Assembly (NCBI GenBank): GCA_964017235.1
Contig: OZ024928.1
Coordinates: 151,552,881-151,616,880, forward strand
DNA length: 64,000 nt
DNA from: Sabellastarte sp. h YS-2021
Lineage: Eukaryota; Annelida; Polychaeta; Sabellida; Sabellidae
Reading direction: 5' to 3'
Below, piece by piece: positions 24,501-35,294 of this stretch; positions within the stretch are counted from its first letter, which is position 1, and the number at the start of each line of letters is the position of its first letter. The position numbers were made by a program, and so were the translations under genes. The notes under the pieces were generated by a model. It did no database searches. It was not told the origin of the DNA and worked only from the letters and a program-made list of their open reading frames with translations.

Positions 24501-25275
24501 AAATTGCAAATATTACATTCCTTAGATACCCTGTGGGTCGAAAATTTTGACGAAATCGCTCTATCTCGCACGGTTAAGGAGATAGAAGCAAATTTGTGTT
24601 TTGCCATTTTTGGCAAAAATTCTAAAATTCAAAATGGCCGCCATTTTTGGGGAGGGGAAAATTTTTTGAAAATTGCAAAGAGTACACTCCTTAGATACCC
24701 TGTGGGTCGAAAATTTTGACGAAATCGCTCTATCTCACACGGTTAAGGAGATAGAAGGAAATTTGTGTTTTGCCATTTTTGGCAAAAATTCGAAAATTCA
24801 AAATGGTCGCCATTTTTGGGGAGGGGAAAATTTTTTGAAAATTGCAAAGACTACACTCCTTAGATACCCTGTGGGTCGAAAATTTTGCCGAAATCGCTCT
24901 ATCTCGCACGGTTAAGGAGATAGAAGCAAATTTGTGTTTTGCCATTTTTGGCAAAAATTCGAAAATTCAAAATGGCCGCCATTTTTGGGGAGGGGAAAAT
25001 TTTTTGAAAATTGCAAAGAGTACACTCCTCAGATACCCTGAGGGTCGAAAATTTTGCCGAAATCGCTCTATCTCGCACGGTTAAGGAGATAGAAGCAAAT
25101 TAGTGTTTTGCCATTTTTGGCAAAAATTCGAAAATTCAAAATGGCCGCCATTTTTGGGGAGGGGAAATTTTTTTGAAAATTGCAAATATTACACTCCTCA
25201 GATACCCTGTGGGTCGAAAATTTTGCCGAAATCGCTCTATCTCGCACGGTTAAGGAGATAGGAGCAAATTACTCA
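21520..25275. repeat. 169-bp tandem array (about 22 units) with YY1-like palindromes
   Basis: Units recur every 169 bp (for example 22,065, 22,234, 22,403). Each contains AAAATGGCCGCCATTTT, 'tagataccctgtgggtcg', 'gaaatcgctctatctcgcac' and 'ggttaaggagatagaagc'. The many 70-110 residue frames on both strands are produced by the repeat itself and shift frame with each unit, since 169 is not divisible by three. I do not consider them genes. Confidence 0.93.
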
Positions 25276-25675
25276 AAAGTAGTACTGAAAATACACAATG
25301 AAGTACCTAAATGGCTATTACTCATGTACTGACAAAGCTATCAGTCCCAAATGCAATACCAAGCGAGCTATGGACATAACAATCTTGTATTCAAAATTGT
25401 AGTAAAATATCTTTAATTATTTTGGCTTAAATGCACGGAAACCAATGGGTACTGAAAATAGCTGTACTTAAGTATTACTCAGTAAGCAAAAGAGGTACAA
25501 CAGCCAAAAGCAATCCCAAGCAAGCTACTGACCCAATAAGCCTGCATACCAAATTTGGTGACAATAGCTCTAATACTTTTCCTTTAAATGAGCGGAAACC
25601 ATGCGTGACGCCGGACATCGGACGCTGGACGCCGGACAACGGACATCGGACGGCGAAAAAAGCAAAAATAATATA
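25276..25675. other. Non-repetitive tail of pearl-like element copy 1
   Basis: This part contains degenerate short repeats ('caatcccaagcaagctactgac', 'cataccaaatttggtgac') also found at 32,700-32,930 in copy 2. It leads into GGACGCCGGAC-type repeats and the terminal hairpin. The open frames on both strands here (96 and 77 residues) are conserved only as repeat sequence. Confidence 0.6.
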
Positions 25676-25699
25676 TCCACCCCCCAGGGGGGTGGACAT

Positions 25700-25772
25700 A
25701 ATTCGCATTTACTCTTTTTGAGTAGGTGAGCAATTAGCTATGGGTCTGAAATTTCACCAAGTGAAAGCTCTT
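25700..25772. repeat. 133-bp satellite remnant
   Basis: This is about half a monomer ('attcgcatttact', 'gagtaggtgag', 'agctatgggtctgaaa'). It is the part of the satellite stranded on the far side of the pearl-like element, and so records that insertion. It passes directly into the 168-bp-family units. Confidence 0.85.
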
Positions 25773-26532
25773 TGGGATAGCTGCTCTGCAGAGATACCCT
25801 GAAGATAAAAAATTTCGTCAAAATCGCTCTATGTAGCACGGTTTTCGAAATATTAGCATTTTTGTGTTTTGCAATTTTTGCGCAAAAATTCGAAAATTCA
25901 AAATGGCCGCCATTTTTGGCAAGACAAAATTTTTTTGAAAATTGGCATGGCTACTCTGCAGAGATACCCTGTGGGTCAAAAATTTCGTCGAAATCGCTCT
26001 ATCTAGCACGGTTTTCGAGATATAAGCATTTTTGTGTTTTGCAATTTTGCGAAAAATTCGAAAATTCAAAATGGCCGCCATTTTTTGCGGGAAATTTTTT
26101 GTTTGAAAATTGGCATGGCTACTCTACAGAGATACCCTGTGGGTCAAAAATTTCGTCGAAATCGATCTATCTAGCAGGGTTTTCGAGATATAAGCATTTT
26201 TATGTTTTGCAATTTTTGCGAAAAATTCGAAAATTCAAAATGGCCGCCATTTTTGGTGAGATAAAATTTTTTTGAAAATTGGCATGGCTACTCTGCAGAT
26301 ATACCCTGTGGGTCAAAAATTTCGTCGAAATCGCTCTATCGTGCAGGGTTTTCGAGATATAAGCATTTTTATGTTTTGCAATTTTTGCGAAAAATTCAAA
26401 ATGGCCGCCATTTTTGGCGAGACAAAAATTTTTTTCAAAATTGGGATAACTACTCTGCAGAGATACCCAGCGGGTCAAAAATTTCGTCGAAATCGCTCTA
26501 TCTAGCACGGTTTTCGAGATATAAGTATTTTT
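25773..26532. repeat. 168-bp-family tandem units (about 4.5)
   Basis: 'ggcatggcta' recurs at 25,944, 26,112 and 26,281. Each unit contains ATGGCCGCCAT and 'gctctatctagcacggttttc'. It is a diverged relative of the 169-bp array. The array is interrupted at 26,532 within 'gatataagtattttt'. Frames of up to 139 residues on either strand are repeat artefacts. Confidence 0.88.
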
Positions 26533-27668
26533 AACGCTCGACGATAGGAGAGGGTTATTGTAATCAGTTTGTTTCTGTCTGTCTGTCTGTCTGTGCACCG
26601 TTTCACCCTTATAACTCAAAAACTATAACACCAATCGAGCTCAAATTTGGTGGGCAGGCATTTTATGGGGTACAGACGGATTCTTTCAAATTTGGTGTAA
26701 TTTGTGTGAAAACTAAAGCCAGGAGAGAGTTTTTCTTATTTTTAAATGGGCTTTTACAGTGAAATCTGCTTCTCTGTCTGTGCACCATTTTGCCCTTATA
26801 ACTCAAAAACTATAACTTCAATCAATCTCAAATTTGGTGGGAAGGTATTTCATGGGGTACAGACAGATTCTTCCAAATTTGGTCTAATTTGTTTGAAAAT
26901 TAAAGCCAGGAGAGAGTTTTTCTTATTTTAATTGGGAATACACAGTGAAACTGCTTCTCTTCATCACATACGTAAAAATCAATATTTTGCTTTCTGATGA
27001 TTTCTTTACTAAGTGATGTCATAATGTAACCTCCATTGTGAGGTCATAAACCTAGCTTGTGATACTTGATGTCTTTAAGTATAAATATTTCTTCTCATTG
27101 TATGTCTTGAAATTGACATAAACATAATAAAGAGGGAGGTGGTATATTCATCATTTTTATTAATTATTATTTCTGTTTTATTTTCTCTTTTTTCTTTGAA
27201 TTCCTTGACAGTCCATCACCAAAAATTACCATGCATGATTTTCACCAAGAAGTGACCTTTAAGTAGAATTTTTACCTCCACCAGCAGTTTAAATTTTTGT
27301 GTGTTAATTGTTTATGTTTGTTTTATTATATTTTTTTTTTGTGTGTGTGTGAGGGGGGGGGGGGTGTTTAGATTACTCCAAAACTAATGAACAGATCTTT
27401 ATTTAAAAATTTGTGAGTAGGACCTGACTAAAGGAAGAAGTTACTAAAAGAAAGATCAGGATCTTATTTTAGATACAAGAAATTCATGATTTTTCAGAGG
27501 TCCCATTTCAATGTATTTTTAATGACTTTAGCTTTCTACTTGATATTTCTATGAAAATTAATTTACATGTTTGGTTTTATTTTATTGTCTTCCTTGCAAC
27601 ATTTTATATCACTTGAGAGACTGGTCACATGGAGTCGAGCGTTTTGCTCTCTCTGAGTGCATCTTGTT
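26533..27668. mobile_element. AACGCTCGAC family element, copy 1 (1.1 kb)
   Basis: The ends are AACGCTCGACGATAGGAGAG and GAGTGCATCTTGTT, with a subterminal inverted pair AACGCTCGAC / GTCGAGCGTT. The insertion point is exact because the surrounding 168-bp unit resumes as 'gtgttctgcaatttttgcg' immediately after. The interior contains a duplicated block ('ctgtgcaccattttgccc', 'aactcaaaaactata', 'tttggtggg.aggta') and a T/G-rich run. No protein. A homologous copy lies at 37,813-39,169. Class unknown. Confidence 0.7.
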
Positions 27669-28020
27669 GTGTTCTGCAATTTTTGCGAAAATTTCGAAAA
27701 TTCAAAATGGCCGCCATTTTTGGCGAGACAAAAATTTTTTGAAAATTGGGAAAAGTACTCCGCAGAGATATCCTGCGGGTCAAAAATTTTGTCGAAATTG
27801 CTCTATCTAGCACGGTTTTTGAGATATAAGCATTTTTGTGTTTTGTAATTTTTGCGAACATTTCGAAAATTCAAAATGGCCGCCATTTTGGGCGAGACAA
27901 AATTTTTTTGAAAATTGGGAAAACTACTCCGCAGAGATACCCTGTGGGTCAAAAATTTCGTCGAAATCGCTCTATCTAGCACGGTTTTCGAGATATAAGC
28001 ATTTTTGTGTTTTCCTTATT
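27669..28020. repeat. 168-bp-family units, resumed
   Basis: Two units (ATGGCCGCCAT at about 27,707 and 27,876, 169 bp apart) continue the array interrupted at 26,532. The ORFs on both strands are repeat-derived. Confidence 0.85.
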
Positions 28021-28400
28021 TGGAAAATTCGTAATGATTAATTAATCATTAATTACTCGGCCATTTCTTGACCAATCAATGCCAAAATCTAATGATTTCC
28101 AGATTTTAATAGAATGAATGTATTTGCCAAGTTTCAGGTGAATTGATAAAATTCCTTTCAAGTTATCATCCGGACAAGCTTCCCCATCGAAAAAAAAAAC
28201 ATTTTTGGTCATGTGACCTCTCTGATTGGTTGAAATGTCACTGCAGCATATTCAAAAAAATTCCCCAAGGCTACTGCCTAAACCTGCCAAATTTGAAAAG
28301 AATCCGCCTAACGGTTACAGAGTTATAAGGAAAACAAAATGCGGAGCCGGCGGAGCCTGAAGCTCTCCCATACACAAACAAGCGTCTCTTGCGGGACGCT
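28021..28400. other. 3' tail of the composite element, ending in a hairpin
   Basis: Unique AT-rich sequence leads to a hairpin with arms AAGCGTC and GACGCTT at about 28,376-28,398, followed by 'taataaag'. A similar hairpin ends another repeat at about 37,666-37,690. The 61-residue frame at 28,143 has no recognisable content. Confidence 0.45.
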
Positions 28401-28880
28401 TAATAAAGGCCTTTGAAAGTTCAGTTTCATTGTTTGAACTTGAAGGAGGGCCAGAAACCTGAAAACTGACCACATCAGAAGATCCACAGGCCAGGGTTTC
28501 TTATAAGTTATATCAACATTCTAAACCTATCTGATCAATATTAAATGAGATATAGTCCTTTTTAAAGTTTAGTTTCATCATTTGACCTTGAAGGAGGGGG
28601 TCAAAGGTCAAATCTTAGCGCATCAGAAGATTCACATTGCATGATTCCCATAAGTTGTTTGTACATACCAAATCTCTACAAGCAATAATAAATGAGATAA
28701 AGACCCTTCAAGATAACTTTCCATGAGTTGACCTTAAAGAAGGGGCCAAAGGTCAAATCTGACCACATGAAAAGATTCACAGCATGTGATTTCCTATAGG
28801 TTGGTTGAACATAGCAAACCTCTAGAAGCAACAGCTTTAAAGTTACAAGTGATTTACTCAACCATGAGTAAGTCAAACTA
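28401..28880. repeat. Degenerate repeats (about 140 bp, three copies)
   Basis: Three successive blocks carry 'gttgaccttaaagaagg' variants, 'caaaggtcaaatct', 'gaccacat' and 'agaagattcaca', then 'atttcctataggttg' variants. Similarity is moderate. AGGTCAAA-type hexamers recall the array at 35,300. Confidence 0.65.
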
Positions 28881-29712
28881 GAAAAAGGTTTTTGCTAACA
28901 AAAACAAGCGACCCGGATGGAGATGTGGGGCTATTAAAGCTACAGTTGTTGCGGTATGAGACAGTGAGCAGAATGTAAGCTTTATTGTGTTTTGAGAAGT
29001 AGTATATTTTGGGAGAAGAATATATCATTTTTACTATAAGTTTGCTGTAAAATTTACCTGCTAGAAAAAAAATGCTTTTGCAGAAATTCACCTAGAAAGT
29101 GTGCATCTTGCATATTTGTATTCTGTAGACCTAAATATAGGCCCCTTAAATGCTTCTTAAGAAATAACAAGTCAATCTATAGGGCTAGAAAAATGTTTCT
29201 GGATTTATTGGGAAAGAAAAGTACGAGTTTACATATTGGAATATTTATGAATGACTTAGCAATTGACTTAAAAATTTCGGCTTAGGAATAACAGTAGGAG
29301 ATCGTGATCCATTCCACAGTTCAATAATGCACAAAATTAGGACCAAACAAGTTACTCAACTTGTTGTAGCTATGGAAAAAGTAGCCCAATAACATATTTT
29401 AACAAAATGCTCTAAACGCAGTACTTTTCAAGTTATAAGTGATTTAGTACATGATTTCAGGAATTTGAATGCATTAAAATTTCAAAAATTCATTTCCCAC
29501 TTGAGCTAAAATTTATTAAATCTAGAAGTCTAACTGAAATGGAAGAAAGTAAAAGAAAACAATATACATTCGAAAGAACAGCATAAACAGCTAGACTTGA
29601 TAAAGCTCAGTCAAATTTAACCTTCCCAGTTACTTTCATTTACAGAAGAGAGACACATTTTACATTAATGTTCCACTTTTTGTTTCAATGAAGTGAACAC
29701 ACACATATATAT
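28881..29712. other. AT-rich DNA with one repeat-end motif
   Basis: Near 28,893 the text 'gctaacaaaaacaagcgacccgg' resembles the 5'-type motif at 1,988, suggesting the left end of another copy of the same family. The remainder has no recognisable gene or repeat. The 72-residue minus-strand frame at 28,873-29,091 is unsupported. Confidence 0.4.
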
Positions 29713-29880
29713 GTTACAAACTGTGTAATCAGGCATTTCGTGAAATGCCTGGAATTTTTAGGCATTTCGCGAAATCCCTGATTCACTTACACATTTCGCA
29801 AAGAGCCTAAAATTTCCAGGCATTTCGCGAAATGCCTGGTTTTGAGCTCCAGGCATTTCGTGAAATGCCTAAATATGATT
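29713..29880. repeat. Palindrome cluster (GGCATTTCGCGAAATGCC), left
   Basis: Five or six near-copies of GGCATTTCGCGAAATGCC or its halves occur within 170 bp, preceded by 'acaaactgtgtaatcagg'. The inverted counterpart at 31,215-31,330 has 'ggcaagttgtgtaat' and the same palindromes. The two clusters could be the termini of one 1.6-kb element. Confidence 0.7.
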
Positions 29881-31214
29881 CTCCAGTCTATTTTATTTTT
29901 ATCAGATTTTTCTGTTTGATCATTTGGTTTAAGAAGACGAATTTATTTCACCAATAGTTTATTGTTGATGATACAAAACTTATTTATTCAACAAACTTTA
30001 CAACATGTAAACACTAATTACAGATTTACCAACACCTTCATCTAATGTATCAATAACATTTCTTGTTTTTGTTAATTCAGAAGTTATTTATTCAATATAC
30101 TTGACAACATGTAAACACAAATTACATAATATATCAAAAATATTGTTTAATTGGTTGATATAAAAGCTAGGTCTTTAACTAAGTTGCACAGATACAAAAA
30201 AATTGTGGATTTACTTAAACACCAATATTTAATGTGGCATCATCAGTTACTTCATATATTTGCTTTAGGATCATAACATAATAACAAAAAGTTAAACATT
30301 TTTATACAATGACATAATAAGCATAATGCAAATCAGCTAGCTAACAAGAAACCCTCACTGTATATTGAACAAAGACTAATTAAAGCTCTGACCTCCACCC
30401 CCAACCCAGTCCAATGCTAGGCAATTGCAATTATATGAATGCTACCTGTTTGCTAGAGAACTGGATTTCTATTTGTCTGTAAATAATATAGGTTGTAGTT
30501 GTAAAGGTGAAAATATGTAAAAGATGATACCAATAAAAATTCAAAATGTCATTAATAGCATCACTCCCCCATTCATCACAATACACTGATGTGCTGTTGA
30601 AATTAAATTTTCCTTGAATCTTTATATTTGTGCATATATTTTAATAGCTTGTTATATAGATGTAATCTATTTATTCTATTTTCATGCAACTCATTTTTAT
30701 TTCATATCCTATCTTTTTAAGTTTATTTTTACTTCCTGACATGTTTCTTCTAATGTAAGTGTGTACCACCTATTAATTTGACCAAGATTTTCACGAAAAT
30801 TTGTTGCAGAACATTTGTACAGACTGTCTTCAGTTTTTTAAGCTTAAAAATGATGTGGTGTTAAACTTGTCAAGTCAGTTATACAAGTTAAGGTTCTTTG
30901 ATATAACTTGATATTACATTATATAACTTGTACAAAACTTTAACTGATACATTAAATGCCATTCAAAACACATGAAATAATCAGAAATATATGCCCGGAT
31001 CATTTAAAATATTTCATCCATACTGTTATTATATTTTGTGTAACAGAGCTCTAAATATCAGCCATCATGATGATAAAATAATTCAAATTTCTAACAGGAA
31101 CAATTTAAATTTTTAAACAGCTCTATAATTCTTCTCATTTATCTAAAAATGGCTAAATAATCATCAAAGCTTTGCATTATATAAAATTACTGTATTTCAC
31201 AATTTGCCTAAAAT
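29881..31214. other. AT-rich DNA between the palindrome clusters
   Basis: Loose internal repetition is seen ('caacatgtaaacac' at about 30,002 and 30,108; 'tatttattcaa.a' nearby). No ORF of note and no TE protein. If the flanking palindromes are termini, this is the interior of a nonautonomous element. Confidence 0.45.
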
Positions 31215-31330
31215 GCACCAGGCAAGTTGTGTAATAAAGAAGGACAAATTCCAGGCTTTTCGTGAAATGCCTGGAAATTTTAGGCATTTCGCGTGAATCA
31301 GGGATTTCGCGAAATGCCTGGAATTTTTAT
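31215..31330. repeat. Palindrome cluster, right
   Basis: It contains 'ccaggcaagttgtgtaat' and several GGCATTTCGCG / CGCGAAATGCC halves, arranged as the inverse of the cluster at 29,713-29,880. Confidence 0.65.
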
Positions 31331-31543
31331 GATGACAAAACCTCATGTAAATATTAAGACTATGCAGTATATGTGATCAGCCAGAGTTTTATTAATACAA
31401 GACATACATAATTTGTAATTATATAGTCATTTGTCCTTTTATACTTTCACTTAGCTACTTATGATCAATCAGGTAAATCACAGAATATCTCTGAAACAGT
31501 AGACAATGCAGTAAATGTCATTAGTTAGGAAAGGCATGTGTCA

Positions 31544-33022
31544 ACTAGAAATAGGACGCCCTGTTGATAGTAGATGCGAATAGAAACAGGATAGCATAGA
31601 AGAACACACATTATCATGTGTAATGTCCACCCCATGAACCTTTTGCCAAAATTGTACAGTAGTCTTACAAGACCCTGTTTCATTTGTAAAATATATCAAT
31701 GATGCTTAAATATTTATTAGTGTAGATGTAAATTATTTCAGCTTCATGAGTTTTTGCATTGGCTGGGTCAAAAATTTTGATGAAATCACTCTATCTTGCA
31801 CGGTTAAGAAGATAGAAGCAAATTCCTGTTTTTCTATTTTTGGCAAAAATTTGAAAATTCAAAATGGCCGCCATTTTTGGGAAAAGGAAAATTTTTTGAA
31901 AATTGGCAAGAGTACATTTGTTAGATACCCTATGGGTCGAAAATTTCGACGAAATCACTCTATCTCGCACGGTTAAGGAGATAGAAGCAATTTTGTGTTT
32001 TGCCATTTTTGGCAAAAATTCGAAAAATCAAAATGGCCGCCATTTTGGGGAGGGGAAAATTTTTTCAAATTGCAAAGAGTACATTCCTTAGATACCCTGT
32101 GGGTCGAAAATTTCCACGAAATCGCTCTATCTCGCACGGTTAAGGAGATAGAACCAAATTTGTGTTTTGCCATTTTTGGCCAAAATTCGAAAATTCAAAA
32201 TGGCCGCCATTTTTGGGAGGGGAAAATTTTTTGAAAATTGCAAAGAGTACATTCCTTAGATACCCTGTGGGTCGAAAATTTCGACGAAATCGCTCTATCT
32301 CGCACGGTTAAGGAGATAGAAGCAAATTTGTGTTTTGCCATTTTTGGCAAAAATTCGAAAATTCAAAATGGCCGCCATTTTTGGGGTACATTCCTTAGAT
32401 ACCCTGTGGGTCGAAAATTCCGACGAAATCGCTCTATCTCGCACGGTTAAGGAGATAGAAGCAAATTTGTGTTTTGCCATTTTTGGCAAAAATTCGAAAA
32501 TTCAAAATGGCCGCCATTTTTGGGGAGGGGAAAATTTTTTGAAAACTGCAAAGAGTACATTCCTTAGATACCCTGTGGGTCGAAAATTTCGACGAAATCG
32601 CTCTATCTCGCACGGTTTAGGAGATATGCCTTTTTCAGTATTCAAAATAGCTAATTACTCATTTATTTAATTAATTACTCACTCATCTATGAAGCAATTC
32701 CCCCCAAAAGCAATCCCATACAAGCTATTAACCCAATGAACCTCCATACCAAATTTCAGAAAGCTAGGCTTAATAGCATTCCTTAAAATGTCTGGAAACC
32801 AAAGAGCTACTCAAAAGTAGCAAAGTAGCTATTACTCAGTTAGCTATAGAGCTATCATCACCAAAAGCAATCCCATACAAGCTATTAACCCAATAAACCT
32901 GCATGCCAAATTTGGTAAAGATAGGATAAGAACTGTTGCCTAAAATGTCTGGAAACCAAGTGGGACGCCGGACGGCGGAAAAAGCAAAAATAATATGTCC
33001 ACCCCCCAGTGGGGTGGACATA
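31544..33022. mobile_element. Pearl-like element, copy 2 (short array)
   Basis: Begins 'actagaaataggacgccctg' and matches copy 1 for about 190 bp. It then has five to six units of the 169-bp array (about 31,780-32,620; one unit is shortened to about 130 bp at 32,385). The non-repetitive tail is related to copy 1, and a terminal hairpin lies at 32,998-33,019. The array-length difference between copies (22 against 5-6 units) shows expansion or contraction inside the element. Flanks differ from copy 1, so these are independent insertions. ORFs are repeat artefacts. Confidence 0.55.
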
Positions 33023-33600
33023 ATTACAATTATACAATATACTTCCATCTCTCCTTTGAAGTTTCCTGTTCCTAGCTTCTTGCCTTGTTGTCTTGAGGTA
33101 TTAGTCACACAATATCCCTAATACTACAGGCAGCCACACCAAGACAGTTGATTGCATTTAGAGGATTTCTATTTCTTACTTATTACTTTTTAACTTTCTT
33201 CTTTGAAGTCTGATTGTTATTATTAAACTTTTCTGCTTAAGACGCCAATACACCGTGTCATATCTTGGATGAGTAGGAATTAAGTCTGACAAGAATCAGT
33301 AAGCCCCATCGGATATTTATGTTCAATTTAGTCACTAACAAAATTAGCTTTAATTTCTTCTGCATGATAAACAATGTAAAAACATTTACTCTTGAGTGAT
33401 AAACTGCCAACTTGATCTATTAATATATTAACAGCTTTTTTGTATTTAAGTGTTACTGGCCAAAATTTCAAGATTTTTATGTGAATTAATTTTTATGGAA
33501 AAATTGTATATATATGATAGTCTAACATTAATTTGGATATTTGTACACATAAAATAAGTTATAGTTTCAATAAAATTGTTAATTTAACCAAAATTCTTTT
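33023..33600. other. AT-rich DNA with no recognised feature
   Basis: No gene, tandem repeat or TE protein is visible between the hairpin of the pearl-like copy and the palindromic repeats at 33,605. Confidence 0.5.
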
Positions 33601-33604
33601 TAAA

Positions 33605-33760
33605 TCCAACTTGTACAACAGTATTGTACAAGTTGGGTTTATTTGATAGTGAAATTCTGTACAAGTTACAACTTGTACAGCCAATCTTGTACGAGTTGCA
33701 ACTTGTACAAACTGCTTGTACAAGTTGCAACTTGTACAAAATCTCAACTTGTAGTATTGT
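33605..33760. repeat. Palindromic short repeats (ACTTGTACAAGT)
   Basis: At least eight copies of ACTTGTACA or TGTACAAGT occur in both orientations, including a stretch reading CTTGTACAAGTTGCAACTTG. The resulting Cys/Thr-rich frames on both strands are by-products of the repeats. A poly-C tract follows at about 33,808-33,830 and a poly-G tract near 33,899. Confidence 0.85.
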
Positions 33761-35290
33761 ACATAACATATATATCTATCATCTATACCACACACACACA
33801 ATCTCCCTTCATCCACCCCCCCCCCCCCCCCCACCCCCACATGCAGAGGAAATCCTCTTTTTACCTGCATTTTTATGTGCACTAAAGGGGAGTTGGAGGG
33901 GGGGGGGGTTCTTTCTGCATAGAAAGGCTTTCCATGATTGCGCCTCTAGATAGATATCACACAAAAGCAAATACAGAGTTGGAGGAGGAAGAACAAAGAG
34001 ACAACTCATTCATTTCCACTTAGCTGGAGATACATAAAATGCTGTACAAGAAAAACTGTTTATGAGAAAGTGTTTTTTTTTTTCAGTCATGTTATATTCT
34101 GAAAGAAGTCAAGTCTATACATTTGACCAATTTACAGTCTGTTTGAACAAGTAGCTAGATCATCAACTCCTTCTGCAAAACAGAAGTTGAATCAATTAAA
34201 GCCTTTTTTTCCAAAAAGGAAAAGTTATATCCCCACAATTCCAAAAGAATGGAATCAGAAGAATGTGTTTTTTTTTCATCTGCCTAAAATTGGGAATTTA
34301 TATCGTGTGAACACTGATCAGTTGCAATATGTTAATAACCACATCAGTGCATGATAAATACCTCATTTTTTTCTTTGAAGATGCCATAACTTCATAAACA
34401 CTAGGAGGTTAGGTTTGCCAGATAGCATAAATTTTGTTTTAAGTATACATATGCCAGGTGTGGTTTAAAAAAGTCTTAAAATAAATGAGGTGGGAGCAAG
34501 AAGTATATATTTATTATGTTAAGATGGCCAAAGTCTCTTAAATACAGGAATTTTAAGTGAAATGTCATACAAAATCTTCCTTAAGTATAATCAATGTCAA
34601 GTTAAACTGATGTTACTGAACAGTAAATCATTTTGGGCTGAAAACCCTCATTTTCACTTCAAGATGGCCATGACTGTACTTGTATTGGAACTCCAAGGTG
34701 GAAAGAAAATGAGAACGTCCCTATTGTCATCTTTAAAAGTGTGCAAAATTTAACTGAGCTCAGCTGAACAATATGATGGCTTGAGATTAAAAATAGCATC
34801 AGAGATGCCCGTACCCCACAGCCTAGGGAAATATTTTTAACACCATGAGATATAGAAGTATTGTATCAGTACAAAGTTCAGGATGCTTTCAGAGCACTGT
34901 CAGTTATATAAAGGTCCAAACAATGTTTAAATAGACAAAATAATGTCTAAGAGAAAGACAATGCATGTAAAGATGAAGTATTAAAACAAGACAAATCAAC
35001 AACAAGATGACAGCATTAATCACTAAACTAAACATTACAACACTCTTTACTTTATCTACATCTGGCATGGCCAAATTATGGTTTGGATGTTTTGAATATT
35101 ACCATGCATACAGAAGTGGTAATACATTCAATGAATGCTTATGTGCGGTGTTGGAGCAAAATCTGTGGCTCACTTGATGAAATTCCATCGGTTACTATGG
35201 GAAGTAGTAAAAGTAAAATTCTTAATGAATTCTAATATGACTTTAACAGTGCTTAATCTGCATCAAAAGACAGACCCAAAGGTGAAACAA
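33761..35290. other. AT-rich DNA with simple-sequence tracts
   Basis: Contains (CA)n and poly-C/poly-G runs. From about 34,380 there are degenerate 'aagatggccat', 'ataacttcat' and 'ctgagct' phrases that recur at 35,790-35,880 and 36,700-37,190. These indicate an old dispersed repeat. The frames at 34,562 and 35,135 fall in this repeat and are not supported as genes. Confidence 0.45.
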
Positions 35291-35294
35291 GATT

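Larger units (their letters stand above)
21285..25699. mobile_element. Pearl-like (Helentron-type, nonautonomous) element, copy 1
   Basis: The left end 'actagaaataggccgccctg' and roughly 190 bp after it are repeated almost exactly at 31,544, and the right end (GACGCCGGAC repeats, then a hairpin TCCACCCCCC/GGGGGGTGGA at 25,676-25,696) is repeated at 32,963-33,019. Between lies a 169-bp tandem array. The 5' part contains an inverted copy of the hairpin arm (TGTCCACCC near 21,360). The element interrupts a 133-bp satellite monomer, whose remainder resumes at 25,700. Structure matches bivalve pearl/HINE elements (internal array, subterminal inverted repeat, 3' hairpin, no clear TSD). The family name is inference; no Rep/helicase gene is present. 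Confidence 0.55.
1975..28400. mobile_element. Composite satellite-bearing repeat element (inferred)
   Basis: Seen: a 5'-type motif 'gcaaaaacaaagcgtcccg' near 1,988 and a terminal-type hairpin (arms AAGCGTC / GACGCTT) at about 28,376-28,398. Between them, 168-bp-family units occur at 2,090-2,400, 25,760-26,532 and 27,669-28,020, with the 133-bp satellite in the middle. The other contents interrupt these units at identifiable points, so they are later insertions. Known: nonautonomous Helentron/HINE and bivalve pearl elements carry internal tandem arrays and a 3' hairpin. Inference: one large element, swollen by satellite expansion and nested insertions. Related ends at 28,890 and 37,665 suggest further copies. 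Boundaries are approximate. Confidence 0.4.

Noticed and set aside
22025-25084. Dozens of 66-107 residue open frames on both strands in the 169-bp array, all alike
   Set aside because: The unit length is not a multiple of three, frames shift with each unit, and the same text is open on both strands. They are repeat artefacts, not a protein family.
25818-26619. Frames of up to 139 residues on both strands in the 168-bp units
   Set aside because: They follow the repeat units, overlap on opposite strands and show no domain.
33559-34009. Cys/Thr-rich and Pro/Gly-rich frames
   Set aside because: Produced by the ACTTGTACA palindromes and the poly-C/poly-G tracts.
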